DNA of 64,000 bases from Solirubrobacter sp963736505 (GTDB lineage: Bacteria > Actinomycetota > Thermoleophilia > Solirubrobacterales > Solirubrobacteraceae). Both the position numbers and the translations under genes were made by a program. Below the pieces are notes generated by a model. That model had not been told where the DNA came from. It was given only the letters and a program-made list of their open reading frames with translations, and ran no database searches. Numbering within the stretch: the stretch's first letter is position 1; each line of letters starts with the position of its first letter. Positions 50,303-60,290 of the stretch are shown here, one piece after another. Location of the stretch: positions 496,001-560,000 of the forward strand of contig CAVTOZ010000005.1 in assembly GCA_963736505.1 (NCBI GenBank), read 5' to 3'.

Positions 50303-51490
50303 CTACTTGAGGATCTCGGTGACCACCCCGGAGCCGACCGTGCGGCCGCCCTCCCGGATGGCGAAGCGCAGCCCTGCGTCCATGGCGATGGGCTGGATGA
50401 GCTCGACTTCCATCTGGATGTTGTCGCCCGGCATGACCATCTCCGTGCCCTCGGGCAGGTTGGCGACGCCGGTCACATCCGTGGTGCGGAAGTAGAACTG
50501 CGGCCGGTACCCGTTGAAGAACGGGGTGTGGCGGCCGCCCTCTTCCTTCTTGAGGACGTACACCTCGGCCATGAACTTCGTATGCGGGGTGATCGAGTTC
50601 GGCTTGCAGAGAACCTGCCCGCGCTCGATCTCCTCGCGCTTGACGCCGCGGAGCAGGCAGCCGACGTTGTCGCCGGCCTGGCCCTGGTCCAGGATCTTGC
50701 GGAACATCTCGACGCCGGTGACCACCGTGGAGTTGACCTCCGGGTGGATGCCCACGATCTGGACCGTGTCGCCGGTGTTGACGATGCCCTGCTCGATGCG
50801 GCCCGTGGCCACCGTGCCGCGACCCGTGATCGAGAAGACGTCCTCGACCGGCATCAGGAACGGCTTGTCCAGGTCGCGCTCGGGCTCCGGGATGTAGGTG
50901 TCGAGCTGCTCTGCGAGCTCGATGATCTTGTTGACGTACTCCTCGTCGCCCTCGAGCGCCTTCAGCGCCGAGCCGATGACGAACGGGATGTCGTCGCCCG
51001 GGAAGTCGTAGGCGGAGAGGAGCTCGCGCACCTCGACCTCGACGAGCTCGAGCAGCTCCTCGTCGTCGACCATGTCGGCCTTGTTGAGGAACACGACGAT
51101 GTACGGCACGCCGACCTGACGGGCGAGCAGGATGTGCTCGCGCGTCTGCGGCATCGGACCGTCCGCCGCCGAGACCACGAGGATCGCGCCGTCCATCTGG
51201 GCGGCGCCCGTGATCATGTTCTTCACGTAGTCCGCATGGCCCGGGCAGTCCACGTGCGCGTAGTGACGGTTCTCCGTCTCGTACTCGACGTGGGAAGTGG
51301 CGATCGTGATGCCGCGCGCCTTCTCTTCCGGAGCGTTGTCGATCTCCTCGAAGGAACGGGCCTGTCCGCCGAACTTCTCTGAAAGGACCTTGGTGATGGC
51401 CGCCGTCAGCGTCGTCTTGCCGTGGTCGATGTGACCGATCGTGCCGACGTTGACGTGCGGCTTGTCCCGATTGAACTTCTCCTTCGCCAC
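50303..51490 (-). CDS. tuf: Elongation factor Tu
   Basis: A 395-residue GTPase delivering aminoacyl-tRNA to the ribosome. P-loop GHIDHGKTTL, switch II DCPGHADYVKNMI and NKADMVD are intact. Domains 2 and 3 are complete, ending VGSGVVTEIL plus Lys. GTG start with AAGGAG 8 bases upstream. It follows fusA by 60 bases, the usual str-operon order. Confidence 0.98.
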   Translation of the reverse strand: MAKEKFNRDKPHVNVGTIGHIDHGKTTLTAAITKVLSEKFGGQARSFEEIDNAPEEKARGITIATSHVEYETENRHYAHVDCPGHADYVKNMITGAAQMDGAILVVSAADGPMPQTREHILLARQVGVPYIVVFLNKADMVDDEELLELVEVEVRELLSAYDFPGDDIPFVIGSALKALEGDEEYVNKIIELAEQLDTYIPEPERDLDKPFLMPVEDVFSITGRGTVATGRIEQGIVNTGDTVQIVGIHPEVNSTVVTGVEMFRKILDQGQAGDNVGCLLRGVKREEIERGQVLCKPNSITPHTKFMAEVYVLKKEEGGRHTPFFNGYRPQFYFRTTDVTGVANLPEGTEMVMPGDNIQMEVELIQPIAMDAGLRFAIREGGRTVGSGVVTEILK

Positions 51491-51550
51491 TTCTGCTGCT
51501 CCTCTTTCCTTAAGTCTCGTTTAGAGGCGAACCCGTCCAGACTACCGCGT

Positions 51551-53650
<2,100 letters not shown>

Positions 53651-53712
53651 GGAGGCTTCTCTTCTCTGTGTGCGGTCTTCCTGCGTAGGGTGCCCCGACG
53701 GCGGGCAAAGAA

Positions 53713-53732
53713 ACGGGCCCTGGTGGGCCCGT
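53713..53732 (-). terminator. Rho-independent terminator after the histidine kinase gene
   Basis: A perfect 8-bp stem ACGGGCCC/GGGCCCGT with a TGGT loop (as ACCA on the minus strand). Reading on the minus strand it is followed by TTTCTTT. It ends the response-regulator/kinase operon before fusA. The rest of 53651-53855 holds only the fusA leader and an AT-rich TATATT near the kinase stop. Confidence 0.85.
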
Positions 53733-53855
53733 GTCTCTTCACATGCTGCGAGGCCCTGTTCGCAAGTGGGCTATGTCTCGCTTGACTCCATGTGAAGGAC
53801 CGGGCCGCACGGCGATTGACGACGCTGTGCGACGGCGTTCGAATATAGCAGGGGT

Positions 53856-55211
53856 CTAGGGAAGCCGGAGGGTGACCAGCGCTCCCCCGGCGGGAGCGTT
53901 GGCCGCCTCGACCTCGCCGTCGTGCGCGCGTGCCAGGCGCCGCGCGATGGCGAGGCCGAGTCCCGCCCCGCCGGTGGCGGCCGAGCGGGCCCGGTCGCCG
54001 CGGAAGAGCGGCTCGAAGACGTGCTCCAGGTCGGCCGGCGCGAAGCCCGGGCCGTCGTCGCTCACCTCGATCCGGCCCGGCTGCACGGTCACCTGCACGC
54101 GCGTGCGCGCGTGACGCACCGCGTTCTCCACGAGGTTCGTGATCGCCCGCTGGAGCGCGACCGGATCGCCGTGGGCGTAGACCGGGTCGCCGGCCGCCAC
54201 GACCACGGTCTTCCCGCGCGGGTCGACCGCCTCGGCGGCGCCGCGGGCCACCTCGGCGAGGTCGAGCCGCTCGCCCGCGTGCGAGTAGTCGGCGCGCGCG
54301 AAGGCGAACAGGTCGCCGACGAGGCGATCGAGATGATCCGCCTTGCGCTGCGCGCGGCCAAGCGCGTCCTCGCCGCCGAGCCCGTGCTCGATCGCCTCCA
54401 GCGAGCCGCGCAGCGTGAACAGCGGCGTGCGCAGGTCGTGCGCGATGGCGCTGATCAGGAACCGGCGCTCCTCCTCGGCCGCCGCCGACGTCCCGAGCGC
54501 CTCGCCGAGCGCTCCGGCCATGCCGTGCAGCGCGTCGCCGACCTGCGCCACCTCGCGCGCACGCGTCGGTGCGGGCGTCGCGGTCAGCTCGCCGCCCGCG
54601 ATCCGGTCGGCGTCGGAGGCGAGGCTCGCGAGCGGGCGCAGGACCCAGCGGCTGAGGAACGTCACCGCCAGCGCGAGCGCGGCCGCGAGGCCGAGCGCGG
54701 CGACGCCCAGCGCGATCGCCCAGCGTGCCGTGGCGCTCTCGCGGCGCACGAACAGCGTCCCGCTGACCGCCGGCCCTTCCACGCTCACCGTCGCGAACTC
54801 CGCGTCGACCCGGCTCTTGGCGTCGGGCGCCTGCATGAACGCGTTCAGTCCCGGCGTCGTCAGCTGCCGCTTGACCGCCGCGAGCTTGGCCTCCTTGGCC
54901 TTGTCGGCGAAGTCGGGCGACGTGGCGACGTCGATGGGCTTCGTGGTGTTGAAGACGCTGGGCTTCTCGAACCCCGGCGCCAGCTGCGCCTCCACGCCGA
55001 GGCGGCCGAGCCGCTCGCGCAGTGCCTTCCGCTGCGCCGCGGTCTCGACCGAGCCGGCCGCGACGGCGGCGACGGCCGCCTTGCTGCGCGCCTGCTCGCG
55101 GCCCGCCTGCAACTGTCCGGCCGCGACCCACGCGCCCGCGCCGGCCGCCAGCGGCACGGCGGTCGCGAGGACGAGTCCGAGCGCCAGCCAGGTCCGCAGC
55201 GAGAGCGTCAC
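53856..55211 (-). CDS. Sensor histidine kinase
   Basis: A 451-residue membrane sensor. Helix 1 (LGLVLATAVPLAAGAGAWVA), an outside domain about 35-165, helix 2 (IALGVAALGLAAALALAVTF), then HAMP, HisKA and ATPase domains. H-box FLISAIAHDLRTPL with the phospho-His, N-box NLVENAVRHA, G1 DDGPGFAP and G2 GGAGLGLAIARR are all present. The GTG at 55211 overlaps the regulator stop as GTGA. The signal is unknown. A secreted Cys-repeat protein is encoded divergently next door. Confidence 0.93.
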   Translation of the reverse strand: MTLSLRTWLALGLVLATAVPLAAGAGAWVAAGQLQAGREQARSKAAVAAVAAGSVETAAQRKALRERLGRLGVEAQLAPGFEKPSVFNTTKPIDVATSPDFADKAKEAKLAAVKRQLTTPGLNAFMQAPDAKSRVDAEFATVSVEGPAVSGTLFVRRESATARWAIALGVAALGLAAALALAVTFLSRWVLRPLASLASDADRIAGGELTATPAPTRAREVAQVGDALHGMAGALGEALGTSAAAEEERRFLISAIAHDLRTPLFTLRGSLEAIEHGLGGEDALGRAQRKADHLDRLVGDLFAFARADYSHAGERLDLAEVARGAAEAVDPRGKTVVVAAGDPVYAHGDPVALQRAITNLVENAVRHARTRVQVTVQPGRIEVSDDGPGFAPADLEHVFEPLFRGDRARSAATGGAGLGLAIARRLARAHDGEVEAANAPAGGALVTLRLP

Positions 55212-55867
55212 GGCGCCGGCGGGTCGAAGCGGTACCCGACGCCCCAGACCGTCACGAACAGCGCGGGATCGAGCTTCTCGCGCAGCCGCCGGACGTACAC
55301 CGCGACGGCGCTGCGGTCGCCCCACGAGCCCCACACGCGCTCGAAGATCTGCTCGCGCGTGAGCACCTGGCGCGGGTGGTCGGCGAACAGCGCCAGCAGC
55401 TCGAACTCGCGCGCGGTGAGCGGCACGGGGCTGCCGTCGGCGGTCACCTCGTGCGCGGCGCGGTCGACGGCGAAGCGGCCATAGACGCGGCGAGCGGGGT
55501 TGCGCGGCGCGCTCCGGCGCAGCACCGCCTTCACGCGCGCGACGACCTCGGCCGGCGTCGCCGACTTGACGATGTAGTCGTCCGCGCCGAGCGCGAGGCC
55601 GCGCAGCTTGTCCTCGTCCTCGCCGCGCGCGCTGAGGAACAGCAGCGGCACGTCGGAGTGCTCGCGGATCCGGCGGCAGACGTCGAAGCCGGACCCGCCG
55701 GGGAGCATCACGTCGAGCACGACGCACGCGATCTCGTACGTGCCGAGCGCGTCGATGGCGCCGGCGGGGTCCGACGCGGCCGCGATCCCGAAGCCCTCGT
55801 CGGCGAGGAAGTCGGACAGCAGGCCGACGATCTCCGGGTCGTCCTCGACCAGCAGCACGGTGGACAC
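55208..55867 (-). CDS. OmpR-family response regulator
   Basis: 219 residues. Receiver domain with acidic pair Asp9/Asp10, phospho-acceptor Asp52 (VVLDVMLPGGSG), Ser79 and Lys101. Lys101 is followed by Ser rather than the usual Pro (DDYIVKSATP). The C-terminal winged helix has VPLTAREFELLALFADHPRQ and VWGVGYRFDPP. The GTG at 55867 gives the standard N-terminus; an ATG at 55924 would add 19 odd residues. It is the first gene of the two-component operon. Confidence 0.93.
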   Translation of the reverse strand: MSTVLLVEDDPEIVGLLSDFLADEGFGIAAASDPAGAIDALGTYEIACVVLDVMLPGGSGFDVCRRIREHSDVPLLFLSARGEDEDKLRGLALGADDYIVKSATPAEVVARVKAVLRRSAPRNPARRVYGRFAVDRAAHEVTADGSPVPLTAREFELLALFADHPRQVLTREQIFERVWGSWGDRSAVAVYVRRLREKLDPALFVTVWGVGYRFDPPAP

Positions 55868-55969
55868 GCGGAGAAGTCTCGCGCGGCATGAGGCGGACGT
55901 GACGCGTTTTCCACGGATGTTCATGGTTGGTTCCCCGGCTGGTCAGCGCGGCGCGATGCAGTGGGGTGC

Positions 55970-56647
55970 ATGAACCGCCTACTTGCCGTCGTCGCCGCCA
56001 CCGCCGCCGCCGCGGCGGTCGCCGCGGCCATCACCATCCCGGCCGGCGCCGACAACGGCACCGATCCCGAAGCGACGTTCGTCAGCTGCCTGCGCGCGCA
56101 CGGCGCCGACATCCCCGCCGACACGCGCGGCTTCGCGATCAAGCAGTGGCTGATCGCGCACGAGCCGGGCGGCGCGATCGAGGGCGCGCTGGACGCCTGT
56201 CAGACGAACGAGGGGGCGCGCGGGCCGGGCGCGCAGGACCTCGCCTCGTGCCTGCGCCGGCAGGGGCTCGACGTCCCGTCGGCGCTCGACCAGCTCAAGC
56301 CGTGGATCAACGAGCACGCGGATGACGCGAACGCCCAGAAGGCGTTCGCGGCCTGCCACTTCAGCACCCAGCCGCCGGACAAGGCGGTCGCGGGGCCGCA
56401 GGACGAGAAGGCGTTCACCGACTGCCTGAAGGCCAACGGCGCCGACGTCCCGGCGGACCTGCACGGAGCGGAGCTCAAGCAGTGGGTCGTCGACCACGCG
56501 TCCGGCGAGGCGCTCAAGCGCTGCGCCGGCGGGATCTCGACCAAGGCGGGCTGCGGCGACGCCGGCGCGCCGGCGCCGGACACGAAGCCCGCGCCGACCC
56601 CCGAGGCGACCGCCTCCCCCGCGCCGACCATCACGATCGAGCAGTAG
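55970..56647 (+). CDS. Secreted protein with three Cys-paired helical repeats
   Basis: 225 residues. Signal peptide 1-29 (NRLLAVVAATAAAAAVAAA), three repeats and a Pro/Ala/Thr tail. The repeats lie at 37-77 (SCLRAHGADIPADTRGFAIK), 91-129 (SCLRRQGLDVPSALDQLKPW) and 149-185 (DCLKANGADVPADLHGAELK). Each begins with a Cys (40, 94, 152), has a Gly-x-Asp-[IV]-Pro turn and a W at the same place, and ends with a Cys (77, 129, 185). That suggests one disulfide per repeat. A GTG at 55961 is an alternative start. No family recognised. Divergent from the two-component system. Confidence 0.8.
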   Translation: MNRLLAVVAATAAAAAVAAAITIPAGADNGTDPEATFVSCLRAHGADIPADTRGFAIKQWLIAHEPGGAIEGALDACQTNEGARGPGAQDLASCLRRQGLDVPSALDQLKPWINEHADDANAQKAFAACHFSTQPPDKAVAGPQDEKAFTDCLKANGADVPADLHGAELKQWVVDHASGEALKRCAGGISTKAGCGDAGAPAPDTKPAPTPEATASPAPTITIEQ

Positions 56648-56675
56648 TTCGGCCGGGAGCGAAACGTCGCGGGCC

Positions 56676-56681
56676 TACGGT
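56676..56681 (+). promoter_or_regulatory. -10 box of the P450-like/PEP-mutase operon
   Basis: TACGGT lies 6 bases before the GTG at 56688. No Shine-Dalgarno lies between them, so the transcript probably starts at the start codon. No convincing -35 is seen 16-18 bases further up. Confidence 0.5.
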
Positions 56682-56687
56682 GGCCCG

Positions 56688-57278
56688 GTGACGATCCTCC
56701 AAGACCCCGCCTACACGGTCCCGCCGGCGGCGCCGGCGGGACCGGTCGGCACGCTCGCGTGGCTTCGCGCCGCCGTGCCGCGCTTCTGCGACGGGCCTGA
56801 CCACGCCCGCCGCCGCGCACTCGTGATCGCGCGCCTGGCGGAGATCGACCCGGCCGGGCTGCGAGCCCGCGCGGACGAGACCGGCGACCACGTCGTCGCG
56901 CTCGCCCAGGCCCTCGGCGCGATCGACGCGCAGGCCGCCGCCGGCGCCGTCCGCGAGATCGCCCCGCACTACAACCCGCCGCCCGGCACGGGCACGTCTC
57001 CGGCCGCCGCCGACGCGGCGGTCGCGCGGCTGCTCTCGCTCCTGCCCGCCGCCGAGCCCGAGGTCGCCGCCCAGGACATCTGCATCCTCGTGCAGGGATG
57101 CGCCGCGACCGCCGCGCTGCTCGCGCAGCGCGGCGCGCTCGAGCCGCCGCCCGTGCCCGTGACGCGGCGGATCGCGCCCGACGGATCGCTCGTCGAGGTC
57201 GATCTCGCGGCGCACCCGTTCGGCGCCGGGCCGCACGCGTGCCCTGCCGCCGTTCATGCTCTGGCGCTGGTGCCATGA
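56688..57278 (+). CDS. Short P450-like protein (about 196 residues)
   Basis: Two phrases look like cytochrome P450: FCDGPDHARRRALV near 33-46, like the bacterial C-helix motif DxPEHxRLR, and PFGAGPHACPAAVHALAL near 176-192, like the heme-binding FGxGxHxCxG (here the last Gly is Ala). Between them QDICILVQGCAATAALL could stand for the I-helix. At 196 residues it is about half a normal P450, so whether it binds heme is open. It lacks a signal peptide. It overlaps the next gene as ATGA, so the two probably act together. The alternative is an unrelated small protein. Confidence 0.65.
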   Translation: MTILQDPAYTVPPAAPAGPVGTLAWLRAAVPRFCDGPDHARRRALVIARLAEIDPAGLRARADETGDHVVALAQALGAIDAQAAAGAVREIAPHYNPPPGTGTSPAAADAAVARLLSLLPAAEPEVAAQDICILVQGCAATAALLAQRGALEPPPVPVTRRIAPDGSLVEVDLAAHPFGAGPHACPAAVHALALVP

Positions 57279-58009
57279 CCTCGTTCAAGCAGCTCCACGT
57301 CCCCGGCGACCCGTTGCTGCTGCCGAACGCCTGGGACCACGCCTCCGCCGCCGCGCTCGCCGCCGCCGGCTTCCCCGCCGTCGGCACGACGAGCCTCGGC
57401 GTCGCCGCCGCGGCCGGCAAGCCCGACGCGGCGGGCGACACGCTCGAGGAGACGCTCGCGCTCGTGCGGCGGATCGCGCACCTCGACGTGCACGTCACCG
57501 TCGACCTCGAGGACGGCTTCAGCGACGACCCCGGCGCCGTCGCCGACCTCGCGGCCCGGCTGTACGACCTCGGCACCGCCGGCATCAACCTCGAGGACCA
57601 GCTGCGCGACGGCCTCGCGGCCAAGGTCGCGGCGGTCAAGGCGCGCGTGCCGCAGCTGTTCGTCAACGCCCGCACCGACACGCACTGGCTCAAGCGCGAG
57701 CAGGATTCCACGTTCGCCCGGCTGCAGGCCTACGCGGGCGCCGGCGCCGACGGCGTCTTCGCGCCCGGCCTCGCCGACGAGGCCGGGATCGAGGCGCTGG
57801 CGAGCGCGCTCGACGCGCCGCTCAACGTCCTGTTCTCGCACACGCTCCCGCGCTTGGCCGAGCTCGGCGTCGCGCGCGTGAGCACGGGCTCGGCGCTGTT
57901 CCGCGTCGCGCTCGGCGCGACGGTGGACGCGGCGACCGCGATCCGCGCCGGCGGCACGCTCCCGCCCGCGCCGGGCTACGCCGAGGTGGACGCGCTCAGC
58001 CGAGCGTGA
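57275..58009 (+). CDS. Isocitrate lyase/PEP mutase-family enzyme
   Basis: A 244-residue TIM barrel of the ICL/PEPM superfamily. PLLLPNAWDHASAAALAAAG opens it, VTVDLEDGFSDDPGAV supplies acidic metal ligands, and INLEDQLRDG and LFVNARTDTHW (NARTD) follow. The catalytic Cys loop of true isocitrate lyases (KKCGH) is absent, so carboxyphosphonoenolpyruvate mutase or oxaloacetate/2-methylisocitrate-type chemistry is more likely. It is coupled to the P450-like gene. Its 3' end overlaps the convergent MDR gene by 14 bases. Confidence 0.85.
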   Translation: MTSFKQLHVPGDPLLLPNAWDHASAAALAAAGFPAVGTTSLGVAAAAGKPDAAGDTLEETLALVRRIAHLDVHVTVDLEDGFSDDPGAVADLAARLYDLGTAGINLEDQLRDGLAAKVAAVKARVPQLFVNARTDTHWLKREQDSTFARLQAYAGAGADGVFAPGLADEAGIEALASALDAPLNVLFSHTLPRLAELGVARVSTGSALFRVALGATVDAATAIRAGGTLPPAPGYAEVDALSRA

Positions 58010-58934
58010 GGACCAGCTTGCCGCGCACGTGGCCGCCTTCGAGGACCTCCATCGCGTCGGCGGCCTGCTCGAGCGGCCACGTCTGCTGGATGTGCGGGCG
58101 CAGGGCGCCCTCCTCGAACAGCGGCGTGATGTGCTCGCCGAGGTCGTAGCCGCTCGGGCGCACGAACTCATAGGCGGTCTCGATCGACTCGCGCGGCTCC
58201 GGCGGCGTCCTGATCGACACGATCCGGCCGCCCTTGCGCAGGACCGAGAAGGCCTGCTCCTGACTTTCGTCGCCGTAGGCGTCGAAGGCGGCGTCGGCGC
58301 CGCGGCCGCCGGTCCACTCGCGCCAGCGCTCGAGCAGCTGCGGGTCGTGGTAGTCGAACGGCTCGGCGCCGAGCTCGCGCAGGAACTCGTGATGGTTGGG
58401 CGAGGCGGTGGCCGCGACGCGCGCGCCGCGGGCGACGGCGAGCTGGACGAGCATGTGGCCGACGCCCCCGGCGCCGCCGGTGACGAAGACGTACTCGCCG
58501 CCGCGCAGGCCGAGGATCTCGAGCCCCTGGTGGGCGGTCAGTCCGGCCAGCGGGAGCGCCGCGCCCTGCTCGAACGTCATGTCGTCGGGCATGTGCGCGA
58601 AGAAGCCCTCGGGCACGGTCACGTAGTCGGCGTAGGTGCCGTACTCGAGCTCGTGCCGGCGGCAGTATCCGTACGCGCGGTCGCCGGGCTTGAACCATGT
58701 GACCGCGGGGCCGACCTTCTCCACCACGCCGGCGGCGTCCCAGCCGAGGATGACCGGGAAGTGGTGCGGGAACGCGCCCGCGAGCCGCCCTTCGCGGATC
58801 CCGACGTCGACCGGGTTCAGCGCGGCGGCCTTGACGCGCAGCAGGACGGCGTCAGGGGCGACCGGCGGCGGCTCGAGCTCCATCAGCTCGAGCTTGTCGC
58901 GTCCGCCCCACCCGTTGACCGCGATCGCGCGCAT
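57996..58934 (-). CDS. NADP-dependent MDR oxidoreductase (quinone reductase-like)
   Basis: A 312-residue medium-chain dehydrogenase/reductase without zinc ligands. The N-terminal GroES-like domain (VLLRVKAAALNPVDVGIREG) precedes the Rossmann domain with VFVTGGAGGVGHMLVQLAVA. The C-terminus EVLEGGHVRGKLVLTL is typical of zeta-crystallin/quinone reductases. It lies 18 bases after rpsG on the same strand, so it may be co-transcribed with rpsL-rpsG, an unusual partner. Confidence 0.88.
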   Translation of the reverse strand: MRAIAVNGWGGRDKLELMELEPPPVAPDAVLLRVKAAALNPVDVGIREGRLAGAFPHHFPVILGWDAAGVVEKVGPAVTWFKPGDRAYGYCRRHELEYGTYADYVTVPEGFFAHMPDDMTFEQGAALPLAGLTAHQGLEILGLRGGEYVFVTGGAGGVGHMLVQLAVARGARVAATASPNHHEFLRELGAEPFDYHDPQLLERWREWTGGRGADAAFDAYGDESQEQAFSVLRKGGRIVSIRTPPEPRESIETAYEFVRPSGYDLGEHITPLFEEGALRPHIQQTWPLEQAADAMEVLEGGHVRGKLVLTLG

Positions 58935-58952
58935 GCGCGAGGCAGGCGCCTC

Positions 58953-59423
58953 CTACCAGCGGTAGTGGGCGAAGGCCTTGTTGGCCTGCGCCATGCGGAA
59001 GATGTCGTCCTTGCGCTTGTACGCGCCGCCCTGCTGCGACTGCGCGTCCAGCAGTTCGTTCGCGAGCCGCTGCGCCATCGACTTCTCGCGGCGGTTGCGC
59101 GCGAACTCGACCAGCCAGCGCACGGCGAGCGTGCGGGCGCGGCGCGCGGGCACCTCGACCGGCACCTGGTACGTGGCGCCGCCGACGCGGCGCGAGCGGA
59201 CCTCGAGCACCGGCGTGAGCGACTTGATCGAGATCTCAAGCGCCTCCACCGGGTCCTTGCCGGTGCGCTCGGAGAGGATCGCCAGCGCGTCATAGACGAT
59301 CGTCTCGGCGGTCGACTTCTTGCCGTCCAGCATCACCTTGTTGATGACCTGCTGGACGAGCTTGGAGCGATGGACGGGATCCGGCTCGGTGGCGCGGATC
59401 GTTGCGGCAGCTCTACGCGGCAT
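58953..59423 (-). CDS. rpsG: 30S ribosomal protein S7
   Basis: 156 residues. PVHRSKLVQQVINKVMLDGK and the C-terminal DIFRMAQANKAFAHYRW are family features. It organises the 30S head. No spacer lies between the rpsL stop and its ATG. In most bacteria fusA follows; here an MDR gene does. Confidence 0.97.
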   Translation of the reverse strand: MPRRAAATIRATEPDPVHRSKLVQQVINKVMLDGKKSTAETIVYDALAILSERTGKDPVEALEISIKSLTPVLEVRSRRVGGATYQVPVEVPARRARTLAVRWLVEFARNRREKSMAQRLANELLDAQSQQGGAYKRKDDIFRMAQANKAFAHYRW

Positions 59424-59819
59424 CTACTTGGCCTTGACTCCGTACTGGGAACGGGCCTTCTTGCGGTCCGAGACGCCGGCGGCGTCCAGCGTGCCGCGGA
59501 CGACCTTGTAGCGCACGCCCGGAAGGTCCTTGACGCGGCCACCGCGCACGAGCACGACGGAGTGCTCCTGCAGGTTGTGGCCCTCGCCGGGGATGTAGAC
59601 CGTGACCTCCATCGAGTTGGTCAGGCGCACGCGGGCCACCTTGCGCAGAGCCGAGTTCGGCTTCTTCGGGGTGGTGGTGTAGACGCGTGTGCACACGCCG
59701 CGGCGCTGCGGGGCGGCAACCTTCTTCTTGCGACCCTTTCCGGACTTCAGGCCCGGGGTGGCCAGCTTCTTCGTCTTCGGGTTGCGGCCCTTGCGGACCA
59801 ACTGGGACGTCGTCGGCAT
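59424..59819 (-). CDS. rpsL: 30S ribosomal protein S12
   Basis: A 131-residue decoding-centre protein. TTTPKKPNSALRKVARVRLT has the Lys at which streptomycin-resistance changes occur, in its wild-type form; IPGEGHNLQEHSVVLVRGGR follows. The ATG lacks a Shine-Dalgarno; TAGCAT lies 10 bases before it. Confidence 0.97.
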   Translation of the reverse strand: MPTTSQLVRKGRNPKTKKLATPGLKSGKGRKKKVAAPQRRGVCTRVYTTTPKKPNSALRKVARVRLTNSMEVTVYIPGEGHNLQEHSVVLVRGGRVKDLPGVRYKVVRGTLDAAGVSDRKKARSQYGVKAK

Positions 59820-59829
59820 ACGGCGCGAG

Positions 59830-59835
59830 ATGCTA
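59830..59835 (-). promoter_or_regulatory. -10 box of rpsL
   Basis: TAGCAT (rc of 59830-59835) lies 10 bases before the rpsL ATG, inside the 42-base gap after the MerR gene. No obvious -35. It suggests a very short leader for the rpsL-rpsG transcript. Confidence 0.4.
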
Positions 59836-59861
59836 GCAGCGAGTCACGGATACGCCGGCGT

Positions 59862-60290
59862 TCACGCCTTCGCCGCCCGCAGCCGCTCGCGCCGCTCCAG
59901 CAGCTCGGCCTCGTAGGCCTCGACCTCGGCCTTGTGGCGGCCGACGTGGCCCAGCAGGGCGTCGAGGTGGCTGGACGCCTCGGCCAGCATCCGCTCGCGC
60001 TCGGCCTGGCTCTCGGTCGTACGGAACGCGACCCGGCGCGCCGCGCGCGCGTCCTCGCCCGCCATCACCTCGCGCAGCTCGTCGAGCGAGAGCCCGAGCA
60101 GCCGCTTCAGGCGCAGGATCTCCTGCAGGCGCGCGAGGTCGGACGGGCCGTAGGTCCGGTGCGCGCCCGCGTCGCGCTCGTCGGGCGCCGCGAGCAGCCC
60201 GATCTCCTCGTAGTAGCGGACCGTGCGCGGCGTCGTGCCCGCGAGCCGGGCGAGCTCGCCGATCCGCAGCGTCTGGTCGGCGACCGGCAT
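59862..60290 (-). CDS. MerR-family transcriptional regulator
   Basis: 142 residues. N-terminal winged helix LRIGELARLAGTTPRTVRYY, EEIGLLAAPDERDAGAHRTY, then a coiled-coil dimerisation helix (about 85-140). There is no Cys cluster, so it is not a metal sensor of the MerR/CueR kind; multidrug or redox ligands are more likely. Its ATG overlaps the MFS stop by one base, so pump and regulator are one operon and the palindrome upstream of the pump gene is the expected operator. Confidence 0.92.
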   Translation of the reverse strand: MPVADQTLRIGELARLAGTTPRTVRYYEEIGLLAAPDERDAGAHRTYGPSDLARLQEILRLKRLLGLSLDELREVMAGEDARAARRVAFRTTESQAERERMLAEASSHLDALLGHVGRHKAEVEAYEAELLERRERLRAAKA

